DNA from: Klebsiella quasivariicola
Lineage (GTDB): Bacteria; Pseudomonadota; Gammaproteobacteria; Enterobacterales; Enterobacteriaceae
Direction of reading: 5' to 3'
DNA length: 64,000 bases
Assembly: GCF_002269255.1 (NCBI RefSeq)
Contig: NZ_CP022823.1
Coordinates: 2,356,001 to 2,420,000 of the forward strand
The notes under the pieces are model-generated. The model made no database searches. It was not told the DNA's origin and saw nothing but the letters and a program-made list of their open reading frames with translations. Positions 43,077 through 51,718 of this stretch are shown in pieces. The position numbers were made by a program, and so were the translations under genes. Positions within the stretch are counted from its first letter, which is position 1, and the number at the start of each line of letters is the position of its first letter.

Positions 43077-43785
43077 TAACTTACATAAGCGCTTCGGCGA
43101 CAGCCACGTGCTGCGCGGCATCAGCTGCGATATTAAACCGCAGGAAGTGGTGTGCATCATCGGCCCATCCGGCTCGGGGAAAAGCACCTTCCTGCGCTGC
43201 ATGAACGCCCTGGAGACGGTCAGCGACGGCGAGGTGGTAGTTAACGGCTTTGCCGCCCACGACCGGACCACCGACCTCAACAAGATGCGCGAAAGCGTCG
43301 GCATGGTGTTCCAGCGTTTTAACCTGTTCCCGCACATGACGGTGCTGGAAAATCTGATCATGGCGCCGATGAATCTGCGCAATATGCCGCGCCAGCAGGC
43401 AGTCGACCTGGCGGAGGCCTTGCTGGCGAAGGTGGGCTTAAGCGATAAGCGCGACGCCTGGCCCGCGAGCCTGTCCGGCGGCCAGCAGCAGCGGGTTGCC
43501 ATCGCCCGCGCGCTGGCGATGAAGCCGTCGATTATGCTGTTCGATGAGCCCACGTCGGCGCTGGATCCAGAGCTGGTGGGCGACGTGCTGGAGGTGATGA
43601 AGAACCTCGCCAGCGAGGGGATGACCATGGTGATCGTGACCCACGAGATGGGATTTGCCCGCGAAGTGGCCGACCGGGTGATCTTCATCGACCAGGGCGT
43701 GATTCAGGAAGAGGGCAAGCCGGGGCAGATCTTTAGCGCGCCGACCAACCCACGCACCGCCGCGTTCCTCAGCAAGGTGCTGTAA
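43063..43785 (+). CDS. Polar amino-acid ABC transporter ATP-binding protein (GlnQ-like)
   Basis: 240 residues from GTG 43063, 10 bases after AGAGG; a TTG at 43054 is too close to it. Walker A GPSGSGKSTFLRCMNALE, signature LSGGQQQRVAIARALAM, Walker B IMLFDEPTSALDPELVG and VTHEMGFAREVADRV, the GlnQ/HisP pattern. Confidence 0.93.
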   Translation: MIHINNLHKRFGDSHVLRGISCDIKPQEVVCIIGPSGSGKSTFLRCMNALETVSDGEVVVNGFAAHDRTTDLNKMRESVGMVFQRFNLFPHMTVLENLIMAPMNLRNMPRQQAVDLAEALLAKVGLSDKRDAWPASLSGGQQQRVAIARALAMKPSIMLFDEPTSALDPELVGDVLEVMKNLASEGMTMVIVTHEMGFAREVADRVIFIDQGVIQEEGKPGQIFSAPTNPRTAAFLSKVL

Positions 43786-43790
43786 ACCGG

Positions 43791-43815
43791 GCGGGCTGGC
43801 GCGATGCCAGCCCGC
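43791..43815 (+). terminator. Hairpin after the amino-acid importer
   Basis: A perfect 10-bp stem GCGGGCTGGC / GCCAGCCCGC with a 5-base loop lies 5 bases after the stop. No T-tract follows. It probably helps terminate or protect the mRNA. Confidence 0.55.
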
Positions 43816-43952
43816 TGAGCATTCCGGGTGTATTGACGAAGCTTTTAATCATCCGCGCAAACATTGACTGGGCTCATATATCCCGCGATAACCCCTTTGT
43901 TAATCTCAGGGTGTCGATTAGGACTTCTCCAGGAAAATAACGTTGGAAATCT

Positions 43953-44048
43953 TTTTTTAACCCACTGAAAAATAGCGATTAACTATTTTTCATACGCCAA
44001 AAATCATGGTCCGTTAATGACGGACTCGGTTTCGTATGGGTTAAAAAA
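43953..44048 (+). other. Highly structured leader upstream of the DUF1062 gene
   Basis: A 12-bp outer stem (TTTTTTAACCCA, 43953-43964, with TGGGTTAAAAAA, 44037-44048) encloses a 10-bp hairpin (TGAAAAATAG/CTATTTTTCA, 43966-43992) and a 6-bp hairpin (GTCCGT/ACGGAC, 44009-44025). Closing the outer stem would abut the AAGG Shine-Dalgarno of the gene at 44057. It could be a regulatory RNA leader or the remnant of a small palindromic mobile repeat. No family is recognised. The remaining gap 43816-43952 shows nothing notable. Confidence 0.45.
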
Positions 44049-44056
44049 GGTACGTT

Positions 44057-44687
44057 ATGACAGTTACATGGACGGTCACGCCCGTGGGGTATCAGCACAT
44101 TGCCAAACGCTGCCCCGCCTGCAATGTAAAACGCGACTTCGCGACTTCGCGACTTCGCGCCTTCCGGCGCCATCCGGGTGAATTCGCAAAAGAAGCTGCT
44201 GGATATCTGGAGCATCTATAAATGCACGCGCTGCGATTACACCTGGAATATCGCCCTGTTTTCCAGGCTGCACGTCAGCAAGATAAACCGTGAACTGCTT
44301 CAGCGCCTGCTGCAGAACGATGCAGCCATGGTTCACTATTATGCCGCTGACCTCGCGACGCTGAAGCGCAACCGCGCCGAGCCGTCGGGGCAACCTGATT
44401 TTCGTATTCAGGAGCAATGGTCGGTGACGCTGATGGCGTGCCCGCGGATAACGGTGCGCGTCAGAGTCAGTCAGCCATTTCGCGTCAGCCTGCTATCAAT
44501 ACTGAAAAAACAGCTCAAGCTGAGTACGGCTGAAATCCGGTGGTTGGTCGCGACAGGGCATATCGAGGGTATTTCACTAAAACAGCTCAAGACGAAAAAG
44601 CTGAAGGCGATGGAATATCGTTTTCAGCTGGCGGCGGAAACGCTGTATGCGCGACGCCGGATTACGTTATCACTTTGCGGTAGATAA
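44057..44687 (+). pseudogene. DUF1062-type zinc-ribbon protein, frameshifted at an octanucleotide repeat
   Basis: The first part (44057 on, after AAAAAAGG) reads MTVTWTVTPVGYQHIAKRCP ACNVKRDFA with a CPAC pair. The frame then runs off into a stop near 44220. The second part, in the next frame, continues APSGAIRVNSQKKLLDIWSIY, then KCTRCDYTWN and a long conserved tail to 44687. The CPAC and CTRC pairs make a zinc ribbon. Removing two 8-base units (16 bases) of the repeat at 44133-44156 restores one frame of about 204 residues. It is either a pseudogene or a phase-variable gene caught in the off state. I assign DUF1062 from memory of the family, with moderate certainty. Confidence 0.7.
44133..44164 (+). 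repeat. Octanucleotide tandem repeat GCGACTTC x3 plus one variant unit
   Basis: GCGACTTC occurs at 44133, 44141 and 44149, followed by GCGCCTTC at 44157. One or four exact copies keep the DUF1062 reading frame open; the three copies present break it. Short tandem units inside a coding region are typical slipped-strand mutation sites. Confidence 0.9.
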
Positions 44688-44701
44688 CTTGCCGGGAAGA
44701 T

Positions 44702-44733
44702 AAGCCGCAGCGCTTGAGCTGCTGGCTTTTTTA
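44702..44733 (+). terminator. Intrinsic terminator of the DUF1062 gene
   Basis: AAGCCGCAGC / GCTGC-T-GGCTT stem with one bulge and a 6-base loop, followed by TTTTTATT. It begins 15 bases after the stop. Confidence 0.75.
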
Positions 44734-44747
44734 TTCCTCGGTGAATA

Positions 44748-44770
44748 AGGACGGCGAAGTTGGCCGTCCT
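44748..44770 (-). terminator. Hairpin downstream of the VOC gene
   Basis: AGGACGGC / GCCGTCCT, perfect 8-bp stem with a 7-base loop, lies 45 bases past the VOC stop on the minus strand; only a short T-rich run follows. Confidence 0.45.
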
Positions 44771-44815
44771 GACTCCCTTATCTCCGCCTGCAAAAGCCAC
44801 CTCCGCTGCAGCCAT

Positions 44816-45208
44816 TCAATCTGCAGACGCATAGTAAACAAACGCCAGCTTATTGCCGTCGGGATCGCGGACGTAGGCGCTGTGAAAACCGTCGCCATAC
44901 TGCGGCCGGTGACCGGGACCGCCTTCGTCACGTCCGCCGAGTTGCAGGGCGAGGGCATGCAGTTCCGCAATATGTGCGACGGAGCGGGCGTTAAGCGCCA
45001 CCATCGTTCCATTGCCCACCCCGGCAGGCTGCTGGTCAAAAGGAACGCCCACGCACAGCCCACAGGTGTGATTGCCGTTGAAGGTCCCCCAGGACGCCCC
45101 CTGTTCGTTACGGCCGGCTTTGACGTGTCCCAGCAGCGCCATTAACGGGTCATAGAATTTGATGGCGCGTGGCAGGTCATTGGTTCCAAGCATGATGTAT
45201 GAAAACAT
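44816..45208 (-). CDS. VOC/glyoxalase-family protein
   Basis: 130 residues starting MFSYIMLGTNDLPRAIKFYDPLM, with paired beta-alpha-beta-beta-beta modules and DGFHSAYVRDPDGNKLAFVYY at the end, the vicinal-oxygen-chelate pattern. AGGAGG precedes the ATG. Small proteins of this kind act in aldehyde detoxification, dioxygenation or antibiotic binding; the substrate is not evident. Confidence 0.85.
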   Translation of the reverse strand: MFSYIMLGTNDLPRAIKFYDPLMALLGHVKAGRNEQGASWGTFNGNHTCGLCVGVPFDQQPAGVGNGTMVALNARSVAHIAELHALALQLGGRDEGGPGHRPQYGDGFHSAYVRDPDGNKLAFVYYASAD

Positions 45209-45265
45209 GATGTCCTCCTGGAGCAGGTTTGATGGCGTAAAACCTCAGCCTGGTTGCTGGCGAGC

Positions 45266-45290
45266 GGGCTGGCTGGCGCCAGGCCAGCCC
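45266..45290 (-). terminator. Hairpin downstream of the MFS exporter gene
   Basis: GGGCTGGC / GCCAGCCC stem with a self-complementary TGGCGCCA in the loop, 8 bases past the exporter stop. No T-tract. Its core resembles the hairpin at 43791-43815. Confidence 0.45.
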
Positions 45291-45297
45291 CTCAAAA

Positions 45298-46497
45298 CTA
45301 CCGTGCGGACTCCGTCGCCTCATCCATCTCCTCTTCCTGCTCACTGGCAAGCAGGGTTTTCTCGTTTTTACACAGACACTGGATCAGCAGGAACAGCACG
45401 CCGCTGGCCACCAGGGTGGCGATCAGGCCATCGTAACCGGTGATGCCGATCAGCATGCCGCTGACCACCGGCCCGGCGACGCTGCCGGCGGACCAGAAGA
45501 AGCCGAACAGGGCGTTAATCATAATCAGCTTCTGCCCATTGAAGGTTTTCCCCGCCCGCACCAGCGACAGGGTATAGAGCGCGCCCGCCGCGGCGCCCAG
45601 CAGCAGACAAATGGCCATCAGCTGGAGGCGTGAACCGAGCATCAGCGGCAGGGCCAGCAGCGCCAGGCTGAAGACCACCGCGCAGCTCAGATGCACGCGG
45701 CGGATACCGACCCGGTCGGCCAGCCAGCCGAGCGGGGTCTGGAACATCGCATCCCCGGTGAGCACCACGGTGACCAGCAGCACCGCCATCCCTTCATTCA
45801 GCCCTTTGTCCATGCCGTACAGCGGCAGCAGGGCAAGGATGCTGGCGTCGAAGAAGGCGAAGCAGAAGACCCCGGAGGCCAGCACCGGCAGGAAGGCGCC
45901 AAGGCTGCGCCAGCTGGCGCGCTCCCCAAGGCTTTCGCGGGTGCCGGTGGGCAGATGGCGCAGCATCAGCAGGCAGACCGCGGTGACCGCGACAATTGCT
46001 ATCAGCGCTGAGGTTTGCCAGGCGGGGCCGACGGAGATCAGCAGCGGCCCGGCCAGCTGGCAGCCGGTAAAGGCCGAGGCGTAGATGCCGGTGAGGGTGG
46101 CGCGCTGGCTGCCCGCTGCACCGCCGGTGATCCAGCTTTCGCCCAGCACGATAATGACCCCGGAGGCCAGGCCGGTCAGCAGGCGCGGCAGCAGAAGCAG
46201 CGCCATATCGGTGGTCATGCATGAGGCGATGGTCGCCAGCGCCAGCAGGATCAGGCTGCCGCTCAGCAGCACGCCCATTTCAACGCGCCGGCACAGCGCA
46301 GGAGAGAGGAAGGAGGAGATCATCATGCCGGCGGGCGGCAGGGCGGCCAGCAGGCCGACGTACAGCGGCGCGATCTGCTGCTGCGCCAGCTCAAGACTGA
46401 TTAACGGCACCGTATAGCCGGTGATAAATCCCACGAGCGACGCGGCCATGATCATCGCCAGCGTGGGTGCGAGACGATTCTGGTCTGGGTTAAACAT
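45298..46497 (-). CDS. MFS transporter, YcaD-like
   Basis: 399 residues with about 12 membrane segments. MIMAASLVGFITGYTVPLISLEL and GLASGVIIVLGESWITGG place it near the YcaD/uncharacterised MFS group; GWLADRVGIRRVHL is the second-half loop motif. The C-terminus is acidic (SEQEEEMDEATESAR). Substrate unknown. The divergent gap to 46793 (295 bases) holds promoters only; I see no clear operator. Confidence 0.82.
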   Translation of the reverse strand: MFNPDQNRLAPTLAMIMAASLVGFITGYTVPLISLELAQQQIAPLYVGLLAALPPAGMMISSFLSPALCRRVEMGVLLSGSLILLALATIASCMTTDMALLLLPRLLTGLASGVIIVLGESWITGGAAGSQRATLTGIYASAFTGCQLAGPLLISVGPAWQTSALIAIVAVTAVCLLMLRHLPTGTRESLGERASWRSLGAFLPVLASGVFCFAFFDASILALLPLYGMDKGLNEGMAVLLVTVVLTGDAMFQTPLGWLADRVGIRRVHLSCAVVFSLALLALPLMLGSRLQLMAICLLLGAAAGALYTLSLVRAGKTFNGQKLIMINALFGFFWSAGSVAGPVVSGMLIGITGYDGLIATLVASGVLFLLIQCLCKNEKTLLASEQEEEMDEATESAR

Positions 46498-46792
46498 TTT
46501 ATTTCCGATTACGGCGAGGTCAGTAGTGGATCCTTCGGCAAAATGCCGTCCTGATCTGCATAATAATTAATCGCCTGGCCGTTGTCACCGTTGAAATCAC
46601 TACCAAAAAAGGACCGCAGGGCGGCAGAAGGGCTGTACGCCGCGCCGCCGCCGCATTTCGTGACGTTGTCAGCGTGTTAACGACAGGATATAACGGAGGG
46701 AGCGGCAGCGCCCCGACGCCGGTGAGCGACGGGGAAAAACGCGACGCATGACCGATTATTCAGCATTACGCTATGCAGGAAAGGAGTAATAC

Positions 46793-47950
46793 ATGGCTGT
46801 ATCGCCGTCACTGATCGCCGAAGCCACAGGCTGGCGACGTGAATTTCACGCCGCGCCTGAGCTTGGATATCAGGAGCAGGAGACCTCACGCCGCGTTGCG
46901 GAGCTGCTGGCCTCGTTTGGGCTACAGGTTCACCGCGGGCTGGCCGGCACCGGCATCGTGGCGACCCTGGAAAACGGCCCCGGGCCGGTCATCGGCCTGC
47001 GCGCCGATATGGACGCCCTGCCGATCACCGAGCTGGGGAGCGTCAGCTACCGTTCGCGCCGCCCCGGGGTGATGCACGCCTGCGGCCACGACGGCCATAC
47101 CGCGATGCTGCTGGCGGCCGCCGCCCATCTGGCGCAGACCCGTCGGTTCAGCGGCACCGTCCACTTTGTCTTTCAGCCGGCGGAAGAGAACCTCGGCGGC
47201 GCGCGCAAAATGGTGGAAGAGGGGCTATTTGAACGCTTCCCGATGGATGCCATCTATGCGCTGCATAACTGGCCGGGGATCCCCCTTGGCGAAGTGGCGC
47301 TCAGCGATGGCGCGATGATGGCCTCGCTGGATGCCTTCGAGATCACCCTGCGCGGGAAAAGCTGTCATGCGGCGATGCCGGAGAGCGGGGCCGATCCGAT
47401 CGTCGCGGCGGCGCAGCTGATTATGGCGCTGCAGACCATTCCTTCCCGCCGCCTGTCGCCGCAGGATTCGGCGGTGGTCAGTATCACCCAGATAAACGGC
47501 GGCGAGGCGATCAACGTTCTGCCGGACACCGTGGTGCTGCGCGGTACCTTCCGCTGCCTGAGCAATCGCGTTCGCGCCCGCGTGCGGGAGCTCATCGAAA
47601 GCTATGTGGCGACCCAGCCGCAGGTGTCCGATGTGCAGGGCGAGATTAGCTGGTTCCCGGGCTATCCGGTGACCAAAAACCATGCGCTGCAGGCGCAGCA
47701 GCTGCGCGAGGTCGCCGCCGCCACTCTCGGCGCGGAAGCGGTGCGCTGGAACCAGGCGCCGTCAATGGCCTCCGAAGATTTTGCCTGCATGCTGGAGGCC
47801 TGTCCGGGGGCCTATTTCTGGATAGGCACCGACGGCGAAATCCCGTCAAAGCCGCTGCATAACGCCAGCTATGACTTTAACGATGCGCTGATCGGCCCCG
47901 GCGTCGCCATGTGGGTGGCGCTGGTGGAGAAACAGCTGCCGGCGGCGTAA
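46793..47950 (+). CDS. M20-family amidohydrolase (hippurate hydrolase/IAA-amino acid hydrolase type)
   Basis: 385 residues starting after AAAGGAG. GLRADMDALPI and MHACGHDGHTAMLLAAAAHLA carry metal ligands; FVFQPAEENLGGARKMVEEGLF gives the catalytic Glu; C-terminal NQAPSMASEDFACMLE another ligand. Hydrolyses N-acyl amino acids in the cytosol. Diverges from the exporter gene; a functional pair (release and export) is conceivable but unproven. Confidence 0.9.
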   Translation: MAVSPSLIAEATGWRREFHAAPELGYQEQETSRRVAELLASFGLQVHRGLAGTGIVATLENGPGPVIGLRADMDALPITELGSVSYRSRRPGVMHACGHDGHTAMLLAAAAHLAQTRRFSGTVHFVFQPAEENLGGARKMVEEGLFERFPMDAIYALHNWPGIPLGEVALSDGAMMASLDAFEITLRGKSCHAAMPESGADPIVAAAQLIMALQTIPSRRLSPQDSAVVSITQINGGEAINVLPDTVVLRGTFRCLSNRVRARVRELIESYVATQPQVSDVQGEISWFPGYPVTKNHALQAQQLREVAAATLGAEAVRWNQAPSMASEDFACMLEACPGAYFWIGTDGEIPSKPLHNASYDFNDALIGPGVAMWVALVEKQLPAA

Positions 47951-47970
47951 CCCACCGGCAGCGAAAGAGG

Positions 47971-47989
47971 GGGAGCGCGGCGCGCTCCC
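47971..47989. terminator. Hairpin between convergent amidohydrolase and fdhF genes
   Basis: GGGAGCGC / GCGCTCCC with a 3-base loop, 21 bases after the amidohydrolase stop and 6 bases after the fdhF-type stop. It can serve both strands; T-tracts absent. Confidence 0.55.
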
Positions 47990-47994
47990 TGAGA

Positions 47995-50145
47995 TCAGAC
48001 GTCGGCGGCGGCTTTCAGTCGCGCCTTCATGTCGCTGTAGGCCGTCCAGGCATAGCGCTCCGCCCATTGCTGGTCGGCTATCGCTTCCACTTTCACCGCA
48101 CAGTATTTGGTTTCCGGCGTTTTGGAGATCGGATCGAGGTTATCCTGGGTCAGCTCATTGCAGGCGCCCACCCACCACTGATAGGTCATATAGACCGCCC
48201 CCGGGTTAATGCGATCGCTAAGGTCGGCGCGGGAGATCACCTTTCCTCGGCGGGAGCTGACCCACACCAGCTGTTTGTCGGCGATCCCCAGCCGTTGCGC
48301 GTCCAGCGGATTCATCTGCACCCGTCCCGGCTCGTCGGCCAGCGACTGCAGCGCGGCGCAGTTGCCGGTCATTGAGCGGCAGGAGTAGTGCCCGACTTCC
48401 CGCACGGTGCAGAGCACCAGCGGCCACTCGTCATCCGGGCGCTCCGCCGGTGCGCGCCAGGCGGTGGCGAACAACTGCCCTTTACCGGAGGGGGTGTCGA
48501 AGCGGTTGTCTTTATACAGCCACGGCGTGCCGGGGTGATCGAGGGTCGGGCACGGCCACTGAACGTGTCCCATATCGCCCATTTTCTCCCAGGTCACGCC
48601 GTAGAACAGCGGGCAGAGTTCGCGCATCTCGTCCCAGATCTGCTGGTTGTTCTCATAGTGCATCGGATAGCCCATTTCGCTGGCCAGCAGGCTGATGATC
48701 TCCCAGTCGCGCTTCACATTTCCCGCCGGAGGGATCGCCTGTTCAAACCGCTGGAATCCACGGTCGGCGCAGGTGAAGACGCCGCCGTGCTCGCCCCAGG
48801 AGGTGGCTGGCAGCAGGACATCGGCCATTTCCGCGGTTTTGGTCATAAAGATGTCCTGCACCACCACAAAGTCCAGCGCCTCGATGCCTTTGCGCACCAG
48901 GCCGAGGTCGGCTTCGGTCTGCAGCGGATCTTCGCCCATGATGTAATAGGCTTTAATCTCGCCGGTCAGCGCTTTATGCGGCACCTCGGTGATGCGGGTG
49001 CCGACCTGGTCATCCATCAGCGCCGGGTCGACGCCCCAGGCGGCGGCGAATTTCGCCCGCACGGCGGGATCGGTGACCTCCTGATAGCCGGGGAACAGGT
49101 TCGGCAGCACGCCCATATCGCAGGCGCCCTGCACGTTGTTTTGCCCGCGGACCGGCCCCACGCCGACGTTAGGCCGTCCCAGGTTGCCGGTGAGCAGCGC
49201 CAGGCTTGCCAGGCCGCGCACCACGTCCACCGCCTGGCCAAACTGGGTGACCCCCATGCCCCACATAATGGTGGCGGATGGGGCCGCGGCGAAGATGCGC
49301 ATCGCCTCCCGGATTTGCTGCGCGCTGACCCCAACGATCGCTTCCACCGCTTCCGGGGCGTAATCTTTCACCGCCTCGCGGTAAGCGTCCAGCCCTTCGG
49401 TATAGCGTTCGACATAGGTTTTGTTATACAGCTCCTCCTCCAGTAGCACATAGCCGAAGGCATTCACCAGCGCCATATTGCTGCCGTTGTTGAGCTGTAG
49501 ATGACGGTCGGCTATGCGTGCGGTTTCAATGCGTCGCGGATCGCAGACGATGATTTTGGCGCCGTTGTCCCGGGCTTTGATCACCCGGCGGGCGACGATT
49601 GGATGGGAGTCGGCGCAGTTGTAGCCAAACACCAGCAGGCACTTCGAGTTTTCGATGTCGCTTATCGAGTTGCTCATCGCCCCGTTGCCCAGCGCCTGCT
49701 GCAGCCCGGCGACGGAGGGACCGTGGCAGACGCGGGCGCAGCAGTCGACGTTATTGGTGTTGAGCACCGCGCGGGCGAACTTTTGCATCACATAGTTGGT
49801 TTCGTTGCCGGTACCGCGCGAGGAGCCGGTGGTCATGATGGCGCGCGGGCCATGCTTCTCTTTGATCTCCCTGAGCTTGCTGGCGGTGTAGCGAATCGCC
49901 TCCTGCCAGCTGACCGGCGTAAAGGCGCCGCCTTTCTGATAGCGGATCATCGGTTGTTTAAGACGGGGCGTCAGGAGCTGCGTGTCATTAAGAAAATCCC
50001 AGCCGTAGTAGCCCTTCAGGCACAGCTGGTTCTGGTTGGTGACGCCGTCGGCGGCTTCCGCGCGAATGATTTTATTGTTGTCGACAACCAGTTTAAGTTT
50101 GCAACCCGCCCCGCAGTAGGGGCACACGCTCGTGATTTTTTTCAT
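47995..50145 (-). CDS. fdhF: Formate dehydrogenase-H-type catalytic subunit, Cys variant
   Basis: 716 residues, co-linear with E. coli FdhF (715). The 4Fe-4S site CPYCGAGCKLKLVVDNN ... LCLKGYYGWDF and molybdopterin-binding regions (GSSRGTGNETNYVMQKFAR, GVGPVRGQNNVQGACDMG, REVGHYSCRSMTGNCAAL) are intact. At the Mo-ligand position (residue 140) it has Cys, codon TGC at 49728-49726, in DCCARVCHGPS where E. coli uses selenocysteine. It oxidises formate to CO2. The start MKKITSVCPYC matches the family; a longer frame to 50271 would pass through the promoter. Confidence 0.92.
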   Translation of the reverse strand: MKKITSVCPYCGAGCKLKLVVDNNKIIRAEAADGVTNQNQLCLKGYYGWDFLNDTQLLTPRLKQPMIRYQKGGAFTPVSWQEAIRYTASKLREIKEKHGPRAIMTTGSSRGTGNETNYVMQKFARAVLNTNNVDCCARVCHGPSVAGLQQALGNGAMSNSISDIENSKCLLVFGYNCADSHPIVARRVIKARDNGAKIIVCDPRRIETARIADRHLQLNNGSNMALVNAFGYVLLEEELYNKTYVERYTEGLDAYREAVKDYAPEAVEAIVGVSAQQIREAMRIFAAAPSATIMWGMGVTQFGQAVDVVRGLASLALLTGNLGRPNVGVGPVRGQNNVQGACDMGVLPNLFPGYQEVTDPAVRAKFAAAWGVDPALMDDQVGTRITEVPHKALTGEIKAYYIMGEDPLQTEADLGLVRKGIEALDFVVVQDIFMTKTAEMADVLLPATSWGEHGGVFTCADRGFQRFEQAIPPAGNVKRDWEIISLLASEMGYPMHYENNQQIWDEMRELCPLFYGVTWEKMGDMGHVQWPCPTLDHPGTPWLYKDNRFDTPSGKGQLFATAWRAPAERPDDEWPLVLCTVREVGHYSCRSMTGNCAALQSLADEPGRVQMNPLDAQRLGIADKQLVWVSSRRGKVISRADLSDRINPGAVYMTYQWWVGACNELTQDNLDPISKTPETKYCAVKVEAIADQQWAERYAWTAYSDMKARLKAAADV

Positions 50146-50254
50146 CAGTAACAGACCTGTTAACAGTGAACTGAGGATCGCTGTCGCGCCGGGCCCGACG
50201 GGCAACGATCGCGGTATCGCCTGGTGGTGATGCAGACGCAGGCCTGCTGCGTTA

Positions 50255-50270
50255 TGCAGGTCTTGTGCCA
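50255..50270 (-). promoter_or_regulatory. Sigma-54 promoter of the fdhF gene
   Basis: On the minus strand TGGCAC-N5-CTGCA has GG and GC 10 bases apart, the -24/-12 layout. It implies RpoN and an enhancer-binding activator, FhlA in E. coli, as for fdhF there. Transcription would start about 100 bases before the ATG. An upstream GTGAC-N3-GTCAC dyad may be an activator site, but I cannot match it to a known consensus. Confidence 0.75.
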
Positions 50271-50350
50271 AAAATTAACTTATTGATTTTTATTGTAAAA
50301 TGAAAGGTGATTACTGACGGGAGCGTGACCTCGTCACTAATGACGATGAC

Positions 50351-50377
50351 GCAGAGCGCCGACGTCAGACGCTCTGC
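50351..50377 (-). terminator. Stem-loop downstream of the Ldh-family gene
   Basis: GCAGAGCG / CGCTCTGC with an 11-base loop, 15 bases after the stop of the gene at 50392. It lacks a T-tract. Confidence 0.45.
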
Positions 50378-50391
50378 GGGGTAAAACGTGG

Positions 50392-51471
50392 CTAGGCGAG
50401 AGGGCGGCAGCGGTCGAAGTGCGATTCGCTCAGGCCGACGTTGCGCGCGGCGGTGCAGATAGCCTGCCAACTGCCGGCATCCAGCGGGATCCCGTGGGCC
50501 AGCCGCGCTTCGCGGTTGGCGGCCTCCCATTCGCCGGGCGCCAGCACCGGGGCATCGGGATCGTGCGGTGTCTGTTTACACCATGCGATAAAGGCCTCCG
50601 TCTGCGCCTGGCTGTCCGGGGCATCGAACGCGTCCGGGCGCAGGATCACCGTGGTCATGCAGTTAAAGATGGCGTCGACGCTGGTCTGCAGACTCTCCTG
50701 ATGGGTGGTTTGTCCCCCGGAGAGCGCGCCGCCGAGCACTTCGCACAGCGTCGCCAGGGCATAGCCTTTGTGCTGGGCGAAGGTGAGCAGGGCGCCCAGC
50801 GGCGAAGTCTGCATCACCGCCGGGTCGGTGGTGGGGAGCCCTTTGGCGTCGATCAGGCAGCCGGGCGCGACGGCTTCGCCTTTATGCCAGGCGACGCGGG
50901 TTTTACCAAAGGCGATGGCGCTGGTGGCGTAGTCCAGCAGCAGCGGCGGATGGCCCTCGCGGGGGAACACCACGCACAGCGGGTTAGTGCCGAAGCGGCT
51001 GTCCTTCCCGCGGAACGGGGCGACCATCGGATCGCCGATCACGCTGACGAAGTGAATGGAGATCAGCCCGGCAGCGGCGCACTGCTCGGCCCAGTAGCCG
51101 ATGCGCCCGACGTGATGCGCATTGCGCAGGGCGATCGCCGCCATACCGTGCTGCTTCGCCTTTTCAATGCCTAACTGCATCGCCTCGTGGGCAACCACCT
51201 GGCCGAAGCCGGCGTTGCCGTCGAGGGTGACCACGGCGCCGGCGTCTTTGGTTACCGTGGCGTGGCGGTTGAGCTGCAGAAAACCACCGGCGTGGGATTT
51301 CACGTAGCTGGGGATCATCCCGACGCCGTGGGAGTCATGCCCGGCAAGATTGGCGGCGATCAGATGGTCCGCGACGAGGGTGGCTTCCCCCGGGGTACTG
51401 CCGAGATGGGTAAACAGTGAGACGACAAACTGATGCAGATCCGTCGCCAGAAAGCGGTGTCCTGTAGGCAC
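50392..51471 (-). CDS. Malate/L-lactate dehydrogenase-family oxidoreductase, YbiC (HcxB)-like
   Basis: 359 residues with a GTG start at 51471 behind AGGAG. LVADHLIAANLAGHDSHGVGMIPSYV, the catalytic-His region HHVGRIGYWAEQCA, and DYATSAIAFGKTRVAWHKG match E. coli YbiC closely along the chain. The family reduces 2-oxo acids or oxidises 2-hydroxy acids with NAD(P). It is probably a paralogue; the physiological substrate is not given by context. Confidence 0.87.
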   Translation of the reverse strand: MPTGHRFLATDLHQFVVSLFTHLGSTPGEATLVADHLIAANLAGHDSHGVGMIPSYVKSHAGGFLQLNRHATVTKDAGAVVTLDGNAGFGQVVAHEAMQLGIEKAKQHGMAAIALRNAHHVGRIGYWAEQCAAAGLISIHFVSVIGDPMVAPFRGKDSRFGTNPLCVVFPREGHPPLLLDYATSAIAFGKTRVAWHKGEAVAPGCLIDAKGLPTTDPAVMQTSPLGALLTFAQHKGYALATLCEVLGGALSGGQTTHQESLQTSVDAIFNCMTTVILRPDAFDAPDSQAQTEAFIAWCKQTPHDPDAPVLAPGEWEAANREARLAHGIPLDAGSWQAICTAARNVGLSESHFDRCRPLA

Positions 51472-51718
51472 TGATTCTCTCCTGTAGTCTGTTGTTATTT
51501 TGTTATGTTTGCCGTTTTATGCTGCGCCGCCCGGCGCAGAAGGTCAAGGGCGGCTTCTCCCGGTGGAACGTCACCGCGTCTGCGTCTGAGTCAGGCGCCA
51601 GGCGATAAAAAACCGGGTCGGGATCGCGTTTTAATTAACGCCATAAACACCACATTTTTAAATTCTGCCAGTGTCACAAAAGCCAGAAAAAAGCCATCCC
51701 CGTCGTTGCAAGGGGAGC

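Noticed and set aside
43953..44048. Insertion-sequence or MITE call for the nested inverted repeat
   Set aside because: No convincing target-site duplication flanks it and no transposase is near; listed as a structured region instead.
43791..45290. Direct-repeat boundaries of an inserted segment (hairpins at 43791 and 45266 share GGGCTGGC)
   Set aside because: Each sits right after a gene end in the position of a terminator and the shared core is short; coincidence is more likely than an insertion boundary.
50143..50271. Longer fdhF reading starting at 50271
   Set aside because: It would translate through the -24/-12 promoter; MKKITSVCPYC at 50145 matches the family start.
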